A stretch of DNA of 64,000 nt, taken from contig CAJINV010000002.1 in NCBI GenBank assembly GCA_905178155.1, forward strand, positions 8,451,224-8,515,223, given 5' to 3'. How positions within the stretch are numbered: the first letter of the stretch is position 1; each line of letters opens with the position of its first letter. A program made the position numbers and the translations under genes. Below are positions 35,986-48,354 of this stretch, one piece after another. Source of the stretch: Amoebophrya sp. A120. Taxonomy: Eukaryota > Sar > Dinophyceae > Syndiniales > Amoebophryaceae. Below the pieces are notes generated by a model. It made no database searches. It saw only the letters and a program-made list of their open reading frames with translations, and had not been told where the DNA came from.

Positions 35986-38900
35986 TCACGCGGTCGGGGC
36001 ACTATTAGAGCAAGTGAGGTGTTCCTGGCGATACTTTTCCGCCATCCCGAGCGTGAGTCCATTTTCCAGCGGTTCCCAAATGATCTCATCGATGCCCCAC
36101 GCCATCATGATGGAGTAGAGCAGCACAAGTTTGGAAACCACCTGCTTCGCAGCGTCCGGTGCCGGATCCAGTTGGTTCTTGAACAGCTTGCCCGTTCTCA
36201 ACTCGCTGCTCGATTTCCCCGCGCACTGCATCAGGAGGTGGTAAATCTGCGCCGCGGTGAACTTCGGACCCAGGGCGATGCTGGCCACGTGGAAGGCCGA
36301 GTTTTTGTTCGTGATCGCGATCACGGTGGGTAGCCAACAGGAGATATCAGCCGGAGCGGAGCTATCCTTATCGCTCGATTCAGGTGCTGGTGGTGCTGGT
36401 GAAGCGTGATTTTGAGTATCTTCAGGCGCGGGTGGTCGGACTCCATTTCTTGCAAATAACCCCCTCGCCTCCGCGGATTTTCCAAATTCCCAGGACTCGA
36501 GCGCTACTTCGCAGAAACTCGCGTCTTTCTGTCCAGCCGGCGCGTTAGACAGCAGCCAGGAGGTGACGTAGAAGATCAAATTGTCAATGTTTTCCAACGA
36601 GACCGGGTATACCATAGAAATTTACTTACCTCGGCGCTGGCCACGCAAATTGGTTTCACGACATCATAATCATTTCATCACACCTGTTGTTCACAGCTTT
36701 GCATGACCACATTCACAAGACGGTCCTTCATCTGTATCTAGCGACTCAGCAATACAAACCCACGACTGAAGGGTCGACGTAGATGCACCAGCAGAGGAGC
36801 TCCTCCTTTATACAGACATCGTCCATGTGACGTCGACACTGTGCTGCCGGGAGGAAAGGTAAAAAATTCGCAGCATTCCATATCGGGTTGGGGTCGTCAA
36901 AGGGCTGATAGCTGTAAATGGACGACATCGCCTGCTCCATGAGGAAGTCGCGGTGGTCGCGGGCTTCGGGCGGCGATACGTCGGAAGCAGCAGAATTTGG
37001 ATTTGATTTCCCGCTTCGGATCTCTTTGTTCGTGTTTTTGCTCAAACTCGACAACAGCTCGAACACGTCCCGGCTCCCTCGCTCGACCAAGTGCACTCCC
37101 GTGGCGCTGGCCAGGTGCATGGAGTGCTTTCCCACGTGAAGAATCGGCAGTGTGGCTTGTGCGGGTCCTGTTGCAGCACGACCAGTCCCCCTATTGACAG
37201 AGTCTTCTCCTGTACTAGACTGGTTCGAGGGCTGAGGAGATGTAGTGGCAAGGGGATCCCCCAGGTTCTTGTGTTTCGCACCAGTTGATCTCCTCCTGCT
37301 CGTACCGGGTCCGTATGCCCATTGGTGGAACATTTGCCGGCTGACCGTGTGCGACAAGAAGCCGAGCTCCGCCTCTTCTTCCTGCGTTACGACGTGAAAG
37401 TCGATTTCTGGTTCTGCACAAGCACTCGCTTCGGCCTCCTCCAGGGAGAGCCCGAGCGCGCAGCTGGTGGCACCGCTGTGCGGAAAGAGCATGCAGTTGA
37501 GCAGGTCGCGGTAGGTCGCGACCACACTCTTCGGCGTCTCTCCCCGAAACACGCCGGTGCCGACCGCGGTGATCTTCACGTCCTTAACCGCTCCGCCGTA
37601 CAATTGGTTCAACGCTTCCTGCGCCTCGTGGATCAACTCCCGCACAAGGGTAACTGAGTCTTCCAAGCTGTCGAGCATGGTGCGGAAATATTTGTCGTCT
37701 TCCTCCTTCGCGGTTCGCGGAATCTTTGCGCCCACAACATCTTGCTGTATTTCTTTTTGGTCTACCGATGGTGTCGATGCCAGGTGGTTATTCGAAGCTA
37801 CGTCCTGCTCCCGTACTGTAGAAGTACTGCTTTTCCCATCTTCTAGCTTTTGTTCTACTCGCTTATTATGGTTTTCATCTCTTTCATCTGACGCCAATTT
37901 CATGTCTGCCATTTTCTGCAGAAAGTCTTCATCGAAGTCCTCCGCGAGGAACCGCTCAATGTCTTCGTCCGAGAGATCGGCGTTGTCCGTGCCTGCGGTC
38001 GAGCTTGGTGGAGATGTTGACCCACTTAACATGCCGGAGCTTCGTGTAGTTGCACCTCTTGTGTCGTCCTCTCGTCCCGGAGATGATTCTTGAAGCTCAC
38101 TTCGCTGCGCACCGGCGGCTGAAGACGACGACGAGGTCGTAGCACTTCCAGTCTCATCATTTTTTGTTCCACCAGCGGAGGTCGTGCTGTGAGTTGCAGC
38201 CGCAGGCGAGATGGCAAACGCGTTGAGATCTTTCTGCCAGGGTTTGTGCTTCCAGTCCATTGGGACGACTTTGGAGAACAAGACCTGTTCCACCTTCTCC
38301 TCCGAAACGGTCAAAAGAGTCACCTTGTGCGTCGTTGCCCCGATGTCCACCGCGATCAGAAAGGAAACCTTCGAACCGTAGACCAGGTCGGCAGCTGTTT
38401 TGTTGGGATGCTCAGGTTGTGTAGTTGCCGCAGATGAGAGGTGCACCGCTGGTGCAGGACCGCCGCTGACTTGGTCGTGGAGCGGCGAAGAGGAATTACC
38501 GTCGCCCCCTGGTGATCGCGGACAGGCTTGAAACAGTTGCGTTGATGTATTGCGAGATCCAGTAGTATTCCGGCGCGGTCTACTCCTGGCCGCTCCGTAG
38601 GTCGCGGCTGCGGCCGCACAGGAGGCAAGAACCGAGACTGTTGATGCGGAGGCGACACTATTTCCGTTGTAGTTCGCGGAAGATGTTGGTACTCTTGACC
38701 ACTGTTGCTGTGCATTCCTATTTGTTCCAGATTTTTTTGCAGAGGAAGTGGAAGAAAAGCTGAGAGTTGGAAAATGAAGTTTTTTATCCTGTGCGTTTCG
38801 CAAACTCAATAGAGAAGATCTGTCTGCTTGTCCAGAGGACGGAAGATATGATGGCGGAATAGGATTAGGAGCTGCAGCCGGTCCACTAGAGCCGGCGCCA

Positions 38901-39166
38901 AAAGCTCCTCCTGCCGAGTGAGTGTTACGATATGCGTGCATCACGTCGAAGCGCGGTTGCAGGAAGGCAGACGGGGAAGACGACGCGATGGCCCGTGATA
39001 CGGCTGAAGCTGCTACAACCACGTGCAACAGAAAGAGTCGACTCTGCGGCACGGGTAACCCGTGCGACGAGCATGACGATAGGCCTGGCATGGTCAACAT
39101 CACTAAAAAAATCGCGAGGAGATGTAGTTGTAAGATCGGACGATGGTTGTAACACACCGTGGACAC
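35986..39166 (-). CDS. Ppx/GppA-like phosphatase-fold protein with secretory leader
   Basis: Resembles exopolyphosphatase/guanosine-pentaphosphatase (actin-like ATPase fold). Two ORFs, 39166-36746 and 36615-35986, fit as one gene. The first has a hydrophobic leader from an ATG about 23 codons in (MLTMPGLSSCSS, then LFLLHVVVAASAVSRA). After a Ser-rich region come IAVDIGATTHKVTLL (phosphate-1 loop), VKITAVGTGVFR, and FHVVTQEEEAELGFLS, the last close to the family's SGEEEA block. The second phosphate loop is degenerate (LPILHVGKHSMHLAS where DIGGGS is expected). The second ORF carries the C-terminal half: FTAAQIYHLLMQCAGKSSSE and KLVLLYSIMMAWGIDEIIW ending in NGLTLGMA, like the family's GLREG end. 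A long acidic insert splits the first domain. The junction near 36616-36745 is unresolved: no GT-AG pair keeps frame, and the ATG at 36615 could instead start a separate gene. Catalysis is doubtful given the altered loop. Confidence 0.5.
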
Positions 39167-40178
39167 AGATACAAGTCACTTCTAGTGGAGGTGGACACCT
39201 TAGTTCTTACAGAGCTATTGGATCATGGCAATTCATGTTCATCAGAAGTAGATTTCGTTCAAACGTGCAAGTATTTTGTGACGTGCCGAGAAGCGGATTG
39301 AATGCATCTCGCAAGCCGTGCCCGTGGCGCCATTGCACCTGCGCCGGCGGTAACACGGAGCTCCTTCGTGATCTTCTTATACGGCTGTGTCTAAAAAAAC
39401 CCATTTTTGCCACTAGGGAAACTTGAAAGAATTGAATTTTTCATTTTTGTACTTTAGCGAATATAAATATATTTCGCTGTTTCCGGAAGATCCAGCTTGC
39501 CAGGGTCGAATCGTTCCTTGACACAAAAAAGTGCATCTGATCGCTGAAAATGCCGAACCGGAAAGAATGGCCATGGTATGCCTGATAATGTGCGCAAAAG
39601 GATACAAAAGAGCAGTTAGAGTTGGATTGGAGTTGGTGGTGTTGCGCGCGAGGACGTCTTCTTGCCCCGCTACGCACCCTCGAAACTGATCTTAGTCTTT
39701 GAAACGAACACAACACGAAAACGAGGATGAAGATATGATAACTTCCGCAACCATGACGTGAACACCACGATTACATCCTGGGCAGCTTGTTCCACCGAGT
39801 CCTGATGCTGTCGACCTGAAACTCTTTCCCTGTGCAAAACCTTCCTTGTGATCCTGAAGAGAGACGAAGTAAGAATATTCCTTGGCAACGAGTCGACAAA
39901 GAATAAATTCCTTCGCAGGCGGGACCGGAAAGTGGTCCATCGCCTTCAAAGATTTCGTGCTCCTCAGCTGCGAAAAGTCTAACGCAGTTCCGGTTCGATC
40001 TAGAGGTAAAAACTAGTTCAGCGTCATGATTACGGTGTCTTCGCATTTTTAGCAGGTGCCCCGTGGTCGTCGCGTCAGCAGCTGCAGCTCGTCTTGTCTT
40101 TACTATGTTCTAGTTCTACAAGCCTAGTACATTCAGACATCGGTTGTGGCAGCGCAGCGGCGTTCAGCACAACGTCGC
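39167..40178. other. Intergenic region, nothing firm
   Basis: About 1 kb. Only short frames (under 100 codons) are present. It should hold the unresolved 5' exon of the Ppx-like gene, whose open frame continues to a GTG at 39166. Confidence 0.45.
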
Positions 40179-43100
40179 TCAGAAAAACAGCCTGGAAAAA
40201 CGTCCGGCCCGCTTTCCCAAGGTGTCCACTGGTGGCGGCTGCTGCTGATGCTGATGCTCGTCCTGCTGTGCCGCTACCCGCCGCCCATGTTGCACATCCT
40301 TTCCGCCTCCGCCGCCACCTCGGGGCCCGCCACCGCCTCTTGCTGATACCGTCACACTCAAGGCGGGTATTTGTCGACCACTGTTTCCTGTCATCGCGGT
40401 ATTTCGAACACGACGAGACTGAGACTGGGCGAAAGAGGAATTCGGCGGTCGTGGTGCCTGTGCTGCAGTTATTTCGGTGTTGACGAAGACGTCTTCATTG
40501 CTCAGAACGAATTCTCCGTCTACCTGTCCAGCACCAGCAGCCCGCCCTTGTTTGTCCATTTGTCCTTGTCCCAGTAAGGCTTCGTGATCTTCATCTTGAT
40601 TGTGTGCTGGCTCCATATAAAAATCTCCTTCTCCATTTGATTCTGATGTCCTGTGGTGTGCTGCATCAGAAGCTAGCCGGGCCAGTGCACTTACCTTCGA
40701 GTGGAGACACTGGACCCCCATCCTCCCAATGTCGTCCAAAAACCCTGGGTTCAGGTTTCCGGGGTCCAGCCTGGTAGTGATCTTCAGACTACTTGAGCTT
40801 GATGAAGATGAGAGCGCGTCGGGTCCTCGCTCGTGGTTGAGCTGGTCTTTGTCATCCAAACGAGGAACCGACGTTGCATTGGCCAGAATCAGAACCTTCT
40901 CCATGTTGAGAATGCTGTGGAGCAGGCGGGTCAGCAAATGGCCGCGGAGCTGCCGCCAAAACCTCATCGGAAGCATCGTGCCGAGGACCGTCGTGGTTGT
41001 GCTTGTGGTGCCGGTCGTCGTACAAGCTGCTCCGGCGGGAGCCGCACCACCGCTACCCAACGGCCGGGGGGCTCCTTCGTCTGAAAATCGCTCCACGGAT
41101 GCCTCGAGAAGAGAAAGCGCACCTGATCTCGTTCTGTAGGTTTTACACGCCAGAGTTGCTGCATTAGCATTTCCGGCGTCCTCGTGAGAAGCCTGCGGCT
41201 CCTCCTTCGGAGGTGCTGGCCTGCTTTCCTCCCCCTCATCGTCCCGAAGGAGGTAATCACGCAAGGCCAAAAGGATTTTTTTCTCCTCGATAAGTTGGCT
41301 GCTTGGCTCGGAGGGACAGAGGAAGCCCTGATTTTCTCTTCGTCTGTTGATATGACGACTCTGCTTTTTGGTACTGCTCGACGCAGCTGCAGCATTCGGA
41401 CTTCGGTCGGAAGTGTTGAAATGTTCCTCTTCTTCTAAAACACCCCTTGTCCCAGGCGCCACTACTGTGCTTCCCGGGCCGCCGAACGAAAATACTTCGC
41501 ACGATTCCGCAAGCCTCAACGCTTTTTCTTGCTGCTCTTTGACGATTGCAAGAGTGTTGGGGTTTAGCAATGACAGGTCGTGGTGGTTTTTCGTGAGTGC
41601 TAGGCCGGATGCTGCTCGAGCTTGTTGTTGATCTGGTGGTATTAGTTTGCCGCGTCCCCGTATAGTTTCGATGTTGAAGAAGTCATCTTTCCTGGTACTT
41701 TCCGCAAAGCCCCTAGAATCGTGGTCTTCGTCTTCGGTGAGATACTCGGCAAAAGCATTCTGGAAAGACTGATCGCTCCGGTGGAAATCTCGCAGGAACT
41801 CAATGATTTCATCGAGTGTCCGCGTTTTCGGATTTGTTTTTCGTTGTACAACAGAACTACACTTTTGCTCCTTCATATTGCTTTTCTGCTCATCTTCGTG
41901 CCGCCGACCTTCATCAACTGCTTCGTCTTGATATTCTTGATACTGTGCAGTTGCCGTCGCGGCTGCGGCGTTCATTTTTCGCACGACCTGCAGCTCTCCG
42001 TTCCACAGAGGATCGTCGACGGCTTCCTGTACGACCTGCACAAACAACCCGGCGCGCTGTGGACACAACCGCGTGTACACAGCGAGGAGGTCCGTCAGGA
42101 GCGGCGAGACCACGATCTGGAACAGCAGCTGCTCTAAGCATCGCTGCTCTCGCCGGTTGTACACCAGAAGACTCTTCCGCCTACTTGGAGGTTTTGGCTG
42201 CTCTTGGTGGGCCAGGGCGGGCCTTTGAGATTTTTCCGTAGCTGCACTACCTGCGGGAAGAAAACTACTGCCGGCCGCGGCGCTGCTCGAGCTAGACGAA
42301 GTAGCGGCTGCATTACTCCTGGTCACGCCAGATGAAGGAGATGCTCTGTGATTTTTCTCTCCACTCCTTGTCAACATCATCTCAGCTGTATTTTCCAGCG
42401 ACAATGGCAAAATCGGAGAATCTACTGCAGCTGAGTCCTGGTTCAACATTCCCGCCGCGACCTGGTCTTTCTCCAGCTGTTGATGCGCCGCAATCATGTT
42501 ACCCGCAAAAACAGGCGACGAGGCTATCGCGGGCCCGAGGGCGGGCGACCCGGGGCTAGTGATCAAAGCACCCGGCCGCGCCGGGAGGACCGCTGCACTG
42601 GGTGCGGCAAGTTTCTTGCCGCTTGAGGCAGTCAGCATCGCGTGGTCCCGGAGCGAAGATTTTCGTTTCTGTTGGCTTCTGCTCCAGTGACCATCTCCCG
42701 ACGAAACTGCTCCCGCCCCGCCTCTCGCCGCCGAGAGGGACATCTTCCACGCGCGCCGCTCCTTCGCCACAGACCAGCTAGGTCGGGTGGGGCTCATCGG
42801 GTGTGCGGGCGGCAACAGGTTGTGGTTACTTGCCACGTTCGTCGGGGAGAAAAAAGCAGCCCCAGCCGGGTTGCCGCGATGAATAGTATTCGGAGGCGGT
42901 GAAGTTGGTGACACGAAAAAGTGCTGTTCTTCTACCACGTGCGGAAGATTCAAACCCAAATGGTCGTGTCGATGTTTTTGACCTCGCGCGCCCCCATTCG
43001 CGGTTTCGTTCTGCTGTTGAAAAGGTACTACCCCCGCTCCGGCTGATGCCCCACCTTCACCAGCCCCCTCCAGCTCTTCTTCATCTAGGGAAACCAAGCC

Positions 43101-46100
43101 CCGGTCCTCGGCGAGAAAGATGACGCCTTCTAGCACTGAGCGGAATTTCGTGAGCTGTTCCTCGCTGATATCTTGTTGCGCAGCGAGCATCTTGCTTGCG
43201 GAGCCTGCTGCTGAAGATGTGGCAATAAACGAGGGCCCGGCCGCAGCCGCTGTCGCATCTCCCACCGTACCTGCTGCTACTGCACGCCGAGTCGGCGAAA
43301 CGCACGCCCCCGAAGTCGACGAATCAACATTTGCGCCAGCTCTTGCTACGCTTTGGCCCCCCGACGTGGTAGGCAAAAACTGGTCCACTTTTAGCGTGGT
43401 TTCGACCATCTTCTTCCAGAAAACTGTAAGCAAAACTAAAAAGACTTCGCAGTCACTCGCGTCCTGCGTGAAAGTCTTCTGCTTGTTGTTTTTCCTTGAT
43501 ATGGCAGCTGCACCACCGCCAGTGAATCGCCCAGATGCACTTTCAGGCGCACGACTAGAGGCGTGGTCCTCACCAATTTTACTGCTATCCACTTCGACCC
43601 CCAACTCGTCACCAAAACCGGCTAGCACTCCTCCACCCTGTTTCAACATAATGCGTCTCTTCAGTAAATCCTCGGCGAGCTTCACCAGGATGGGCACCAC
43701 GTGCGCCGGGAACCGCTGGATCAGGCCAGAAAGCAAATTCGTCGCGGCCGCGGGAAACTCGTGTTTGATCTGATCCATGATCAGCAGCTCTTCTTCCTGC
43801 TCGATTATCTGGAGTGTGTGCATCTGACTAGTACCACCAGAGGACGAGCCGGCGATTATCCCGCTGCTGTTCTGGATTTCATCCTGGAGATGCTGAAGCT
43901 GCGCCACCAGAAACTGGTAGTGCGCGTCGCAGATCAGGCGGTAGAGCTTGACCACCGTGTTCTCGAGGGAGCTGCCGTGCATCATGGAGAGCCGCTCGAC
44001 GATCTATCAATTGTAAAAACGTGCCCACCTCCCCAGAGTTGTAGTGCAAATCTGCATGCTGAAAATGTTTCTCAATCTCATGCGGAGCAGACCCATGAGA
44101 AGCAGTCTCTTCTGGTGTTTTGCGATTTCTCATGCTCAAATCCGCATGCGTGGCATGCTAGACCTGTGACGCTGTTTCACTACTAGCTAAACACGACTAC
44201 ACTGCGAGCCCAAATTTGTCATGCATACCCGACTGCGAGCCCAAATTTGTCATGCGCAACAGCCAAAGCTGGTTCTGGTTGATTGGTGTAGCGGATTCAT
44301 TTGCCATCTTGACTCTGCACTGGGGACGTTTTTACTCACCATACGATCTCGTCCAGGTTCTCGTTCAGGCTTTTGCGCGCAAGATCCAAAATGTACGTTT
44401 CCACGAGCTGGTCCGCAGACTTATCCTGTGCAAAAGTATCGCATGCGTATTGCAATCATGCATTACAAATCTTGTTCTGAAGGTCAATCAGCATTACAAA
44501 TTTTATTTCTCATGCCGAGGAGATTTGTGATGTATTTATACAAGTGCGATACTTTTCTTGCAGTTCATAAGACTCCTCCGAGTACAATTGCTGCAACCGC
44601 AGCTCCTCGCGGCTGTCGAAGATGTTTTGAAGAAGTCGAGTGAAACAAGATTGATGGTGAAGCCACGAGAAACAGAAATAAAGATGAGAGCCGAGAATAG
44701 AAGCACGACTGTGCGCAGCCGCTATCAAAAAAAAGCAAGCCTTCTTGAAGTAAGTCTTGCGTATTTGATTCAAAAAGCACACACGGCACGAACATCTCAG
44801 CGACGAATCGATAAAGCGAATAAAGCTATACTTTCGCCTCTCCAGCATCATTGGCGTGCTCTCCACAGCTGCACCATCTGCTGCTGGCCCGTTGGCTACT
44901 TTAGCGGCCGGACCTTCTAAATCAACTTTCCTATCCGCGTTGTCTGCGTCAACTAGCATGCCATCGTCGTCGGAAACAAGCAAACCTCCCGTCCCTTCGC
45001 GGTCACCTCCTTCTTGTTCTTGCCGAGCATCTTCTCGACGCTGCTGGGTAGTTTGTTCGCCTCCGACCACCCCCAGCAAGGGGATGGATTTCACCACGTG
45101 CTCCTTGTAGAAACAGGCTAGATTCGACGCAAACTTCTTTCCGTAGAACGGCACCTTCTCGTCGACGAACTCCTGCTTTTCCGTTTCCGAGACCCAAACG
45201 GCCAGCGTGTCCAGCACCGCGTTTATGACACTCGCGTCCCAGGAAGTCAGAATCAGTTGTGCTTGAATCCGCGCGAAGGGTGTCCGTGCCTCCTTCCGAA
45301 TGGGCAAGAAGTCGTGGTTCTCGAAGGCGTGCAGCACCTGACCAACTTCCTCGTACACGGAATTTTCAAACTCCAGCTCCAGATCACGCAGCAAGTTCTG
45401 CAGCACTTTAACTTGCTGCGCAATTTCGTCGTGAACATCATTGTCCTCGTCAGAATTTCTACATCTCGCACCGTCGATCTCTGCACGACGATCACCCGCC
45501 CCCCGCGCGGTAACGGGAGGCGGGTCGTCCTCCTGTGACAGGCGGTCGAGAAGGTTCAGGTTGTTGGCAAAGGTGCCGCACAAACGTTTCCGAATAGGGT
45601 CGACGGGCGAGATCTCTTTGAAAATGTTGAATCGCGTGGCTTCTTCAACTGAACGGGAGCCCGGTGCTTGTCTCTTCTTGGTCCCCAGATGAAGGGCCTG
45701 CTGTGTCATTATTCTCATGGCCAGCCAGCTTTCCACAAAATGCTCCTTGACGCAGTGAAGCTCGGCCCTGTGGTTCAAATGCGTCAACAAGCTTTGCGTG
45801 GCCTGAAGCAAGCAGAAGAATTCTCAGTCGTTGCGAGTATGTATGTGTCTCTTGCAAATAATAAATTGTCAATGATCTTCGATGGTCGCAGCCATGATAG
45901 TGAAACAAGAAATTATAAAGACCGAGCAGCTCCTTAAAGTATTGTACCACACGTGATCCCACCACGTGAAGCTCATCCGATGCAAGCACGGCGCTACTCC
46001 GGCGAGGTATCCGGTGATGGCAATTTCAAAATCGCCACTGCTCGTCAACAAAGTGGCTGGGGTTGAAGACGAGGGGACATCATCTCCACCTGCAGCACCG

Positions 46101-48354
46101 AAACTTGGCACGCCCGCGACAAAGCCAGCGGCGTTTCTTGCTGTTTTTCCGCCTCTATAATACGGGTAAGGGTAGGAAGCTGAGCCTCTGTTAGTCCCTA
46201 CTTGTAGTCCTGCATGATAATCATGCTGATGCTCGACGATAGCATTTATCTTCTTCTTTGCAATTTCCCACTGCATCAGCTTCCACGTCCTGCGCTGCTG
46301 GTTCCCGCAGATTGCGAAACTGCGCGTTTTCGCATCCGCTTTTGGCTCTGGCAGTAACGTCGCTGGAGCTGGTGGTCTGTTTCGGGTGTTGCAGCAGAAC
46401 ACCTCCGACCAATCAACGTACTTACACTCGCTGGCATTCGCATTGACAGGCTCGCGCCCCTCGTCGTCGTCCTCTCGTGGGTCTTGGTCCATCACAACAT
46501 CTTCTTCCGAAGACGAGGAGGTCGCAGAACCTCCCATCGCCATCCTGCTTGCATCCTCTTCTCTCCGTTCTGGGTCAAAATTCCGCTTCAGCACATGGTG
46601 GATCCGTACGGCTGCACTTCTAGAATATTTTGCAGGTTTCGAGGAACTGGCACTGGCGCTTCCTGGAAGTACCGAAGAAAACGAGGTTGGAACCAGCCCA
46701 GATCCGGTAGCAACATTGTTCCCCCTTCTGGAAGAACTGCACGACTGTCCTCCCTGTTCCGGAAGCACCCCCTGCAAGACCGCGGCACGCCAGAATTGCT
46801 TCTGTTCCGCGCAGAGCTCGAACGCAGCGGCCAGGTCGCCGATGCGGAGCAGGTGCCACAGGTCTTGCAGAAACTTGTGCTCCGTCTGAAGGTCTTTCGG
46901 GTCGAGGAGGGAGGCTTGGGCGGCCATTCGCGAAGGCGTTGTGCTGGAAGATGAAGAGGACGCCAGGCCGTCTGGGTGAAACATTCGTGCGGTCCGCATG
47001 CGTTCCGCATTTGAGTGCACACTCGCGCCGCCGAGCATCGGACGCGGAAGCTTGGACCTAAAAAACAAAGAAAAAAGGGCAATGATTGACCTGTACGACT
47101 ACGACCGAGGGTATCACGTAAAGATAATTCAACCTCTCCCGCAGCATTCGGCTACATGCAGATGTCAGACACAGATCACCGCTCGTTGAGGTTGTTGAAA
47201 TAGAGATGACACAAGATCATAAAATGGCTATAGCTTCTAATTATCTGGTAGGGGTTTCATCACATACCGATACCTCTTTTTTAAGCTATCCAGGGTTGCT
47301 GCGAAGCTGCAATCAGCCTGCAGGTTAAGATGGTGTGCTGTGGAGCTTTCAGCTGCAGCTGACGAAAACGGACCATCTGACTCGTTCCCGCTCGTCCCAG
47401 CGCTGCTCCCGCCGGCGTGGACCGTGTTGGGGTTCTTGTAGATGCTTACGTTGTTGAAGTCGCACTCACTTTTGTACACCCATCGGAGCCAGCGAAGAAC
47501 TCCGACAAAGTTTCGGTAAGATTGGCTAGTCGCGAAAGCCTCCTTCAGAAAATCAGCCTCGGTTTTCATCGGCTTACCTGCTTTAATTCTGGACTTATCT
47601 TTTGGTTTTAGCACGTCCTCTAGCCGGTCTAATGATAGTGATAAAACCAATCAAAGAAAGCACCGGCGAGGAAATGAAAATGATCTGCATCTCTGCGCCG
47701 TTCGCCGCGCAGGTATATAAGCACTGCAGATATTAAAGTAGCTCCAGACACTTGTCTCCTACCTCCGTCCGAACTGCCACTGTAGCTGGTCGCGACCGCC
47801 TCTGCAATTTCCTCCCGTTCCAGGTCGAGCCTTATTTGCGTGCCTTCGAAATCCGTGCGCTCAATGAACCAGATCAGGTGCCACGTGATGTAGGCCTGCT
47901 TCGCAGCGTGGATTTCGGCCTTCAACGTGTCCAACTCCTTTTCCATCATTTGCTTGTGATGCGGATGTTGGTGGCTGTTCCCATTTTTCACGTACAGCTG
48001 CTGCTGGTGCTCGATTTGCTCCGCCTTGGTCATCAGCAAACTCAGATCCTCAATAGACTCGTCGATAAAGTCCTCCAGGGTTTGCAACGGCGGGTGAAAC
48101 TGCGGCTGGAGAGGGTCGCGGGTATGGTCGTGAGCGCCATCGTTGATGTCGTGCGCATCGGAGGAGGACGAGGAGGTAGATGACGGCGCTTTGTTTCTGG
48201 CTGCACTTGAGGATGTGTAATTGTGCTCCATCTTGTTATGTCTGTTTCGGGACGAGCAGTTCGCGGAACCGGCAGAAGGACCCGCCACCGCAGAGGAAGA
48301 ACTCGAAGAAGGGACGGAAGACGCACCGGAGCCGGAGCCCATTGGCGGCAACAT
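40179..48354 (-). CDS. Nucleoporin Nup107/Nup84-like scaffold protein, greatly expanded
   Basis: A Y-complex subunit of the nuclear pore, acting with Nup133 and other Y-complex proteins. Six exons agree in phase: 48354-47763, 47628-47274, 47057-45923, 45802-44552, 44425-44345, 44003-40179 (about 2,412 aa; animal Nup107 is about 925). Introns 1, 2, 3 and 5 are GT-AG; intron 4 is introner-like. The best evidence is exon 3: FLQDLWHLLRIGDLAAAFEL followed by CAEQKQFWRAAVLQG, matching the family's LEEALELCRxxGxxWRAASLxG block. Then QRRTWKLMQWEIAKK and a YLAGVAPCLHRMSFTWWDHVW block match the region ending in WEDYLWAY. Exon 1 has AYITWHLIWFIERTD, and the last exon RFWRQLRGHLLTRLLHSILN and LILAN, like the C-terminal LADLVA helix. 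The extra length is Ser/Ala/Gly/Glu disordered sequence, mostly in the last exon. In exon 4, a Cys/Phe-rich stretch (about nt 44640-44790) may be a further unspliced intron. Confidence 0.65.
44201..44255. repeat. 24-bp direct repeat inside Nup107-like intron 5
   Basis: ACTGCGAGCCCAAATTTGTC plus ATGC occurs at 44201-44224 and 44232-44255. The core CAAATTTGTCATGC resembles the CATGCATGACAAATCT motif of the introner-like elements, which suggests a decayed or related element. Confidence 0.8.
44426..44551 (-). mobile_element. Introner-like intron 4 of the Nup107-like gene
   Basis: 126 nt. Minus-strand ends are GAAAAG|TATCGCACTTGTA and GCGATACTTTTGCACAG|GATAAG. The 3' end reverse-complements to TGCAAAAGTATCGCATGCG, pairing with the 5' end. 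The interior shares AATTTGTAATGCTGATTGA and AGATTTGTAATGCATGATTG with the methyltransferase copy. A GTATCG/CACAG pair would introduce a stop (AAG ATA AGT ... TGA); frame is kept only if the boundary is shifted by one G, giving TA...AG or GT...CA. Confidence 0.75.

Noticed and set aside
43879-44139. 86-codon minus frame across the Nup107-like intron 5/exon 6 border
   Set aside because: It is in a different frame from exon 6, which continues for 1,275 codons; best explained as intron read-through.
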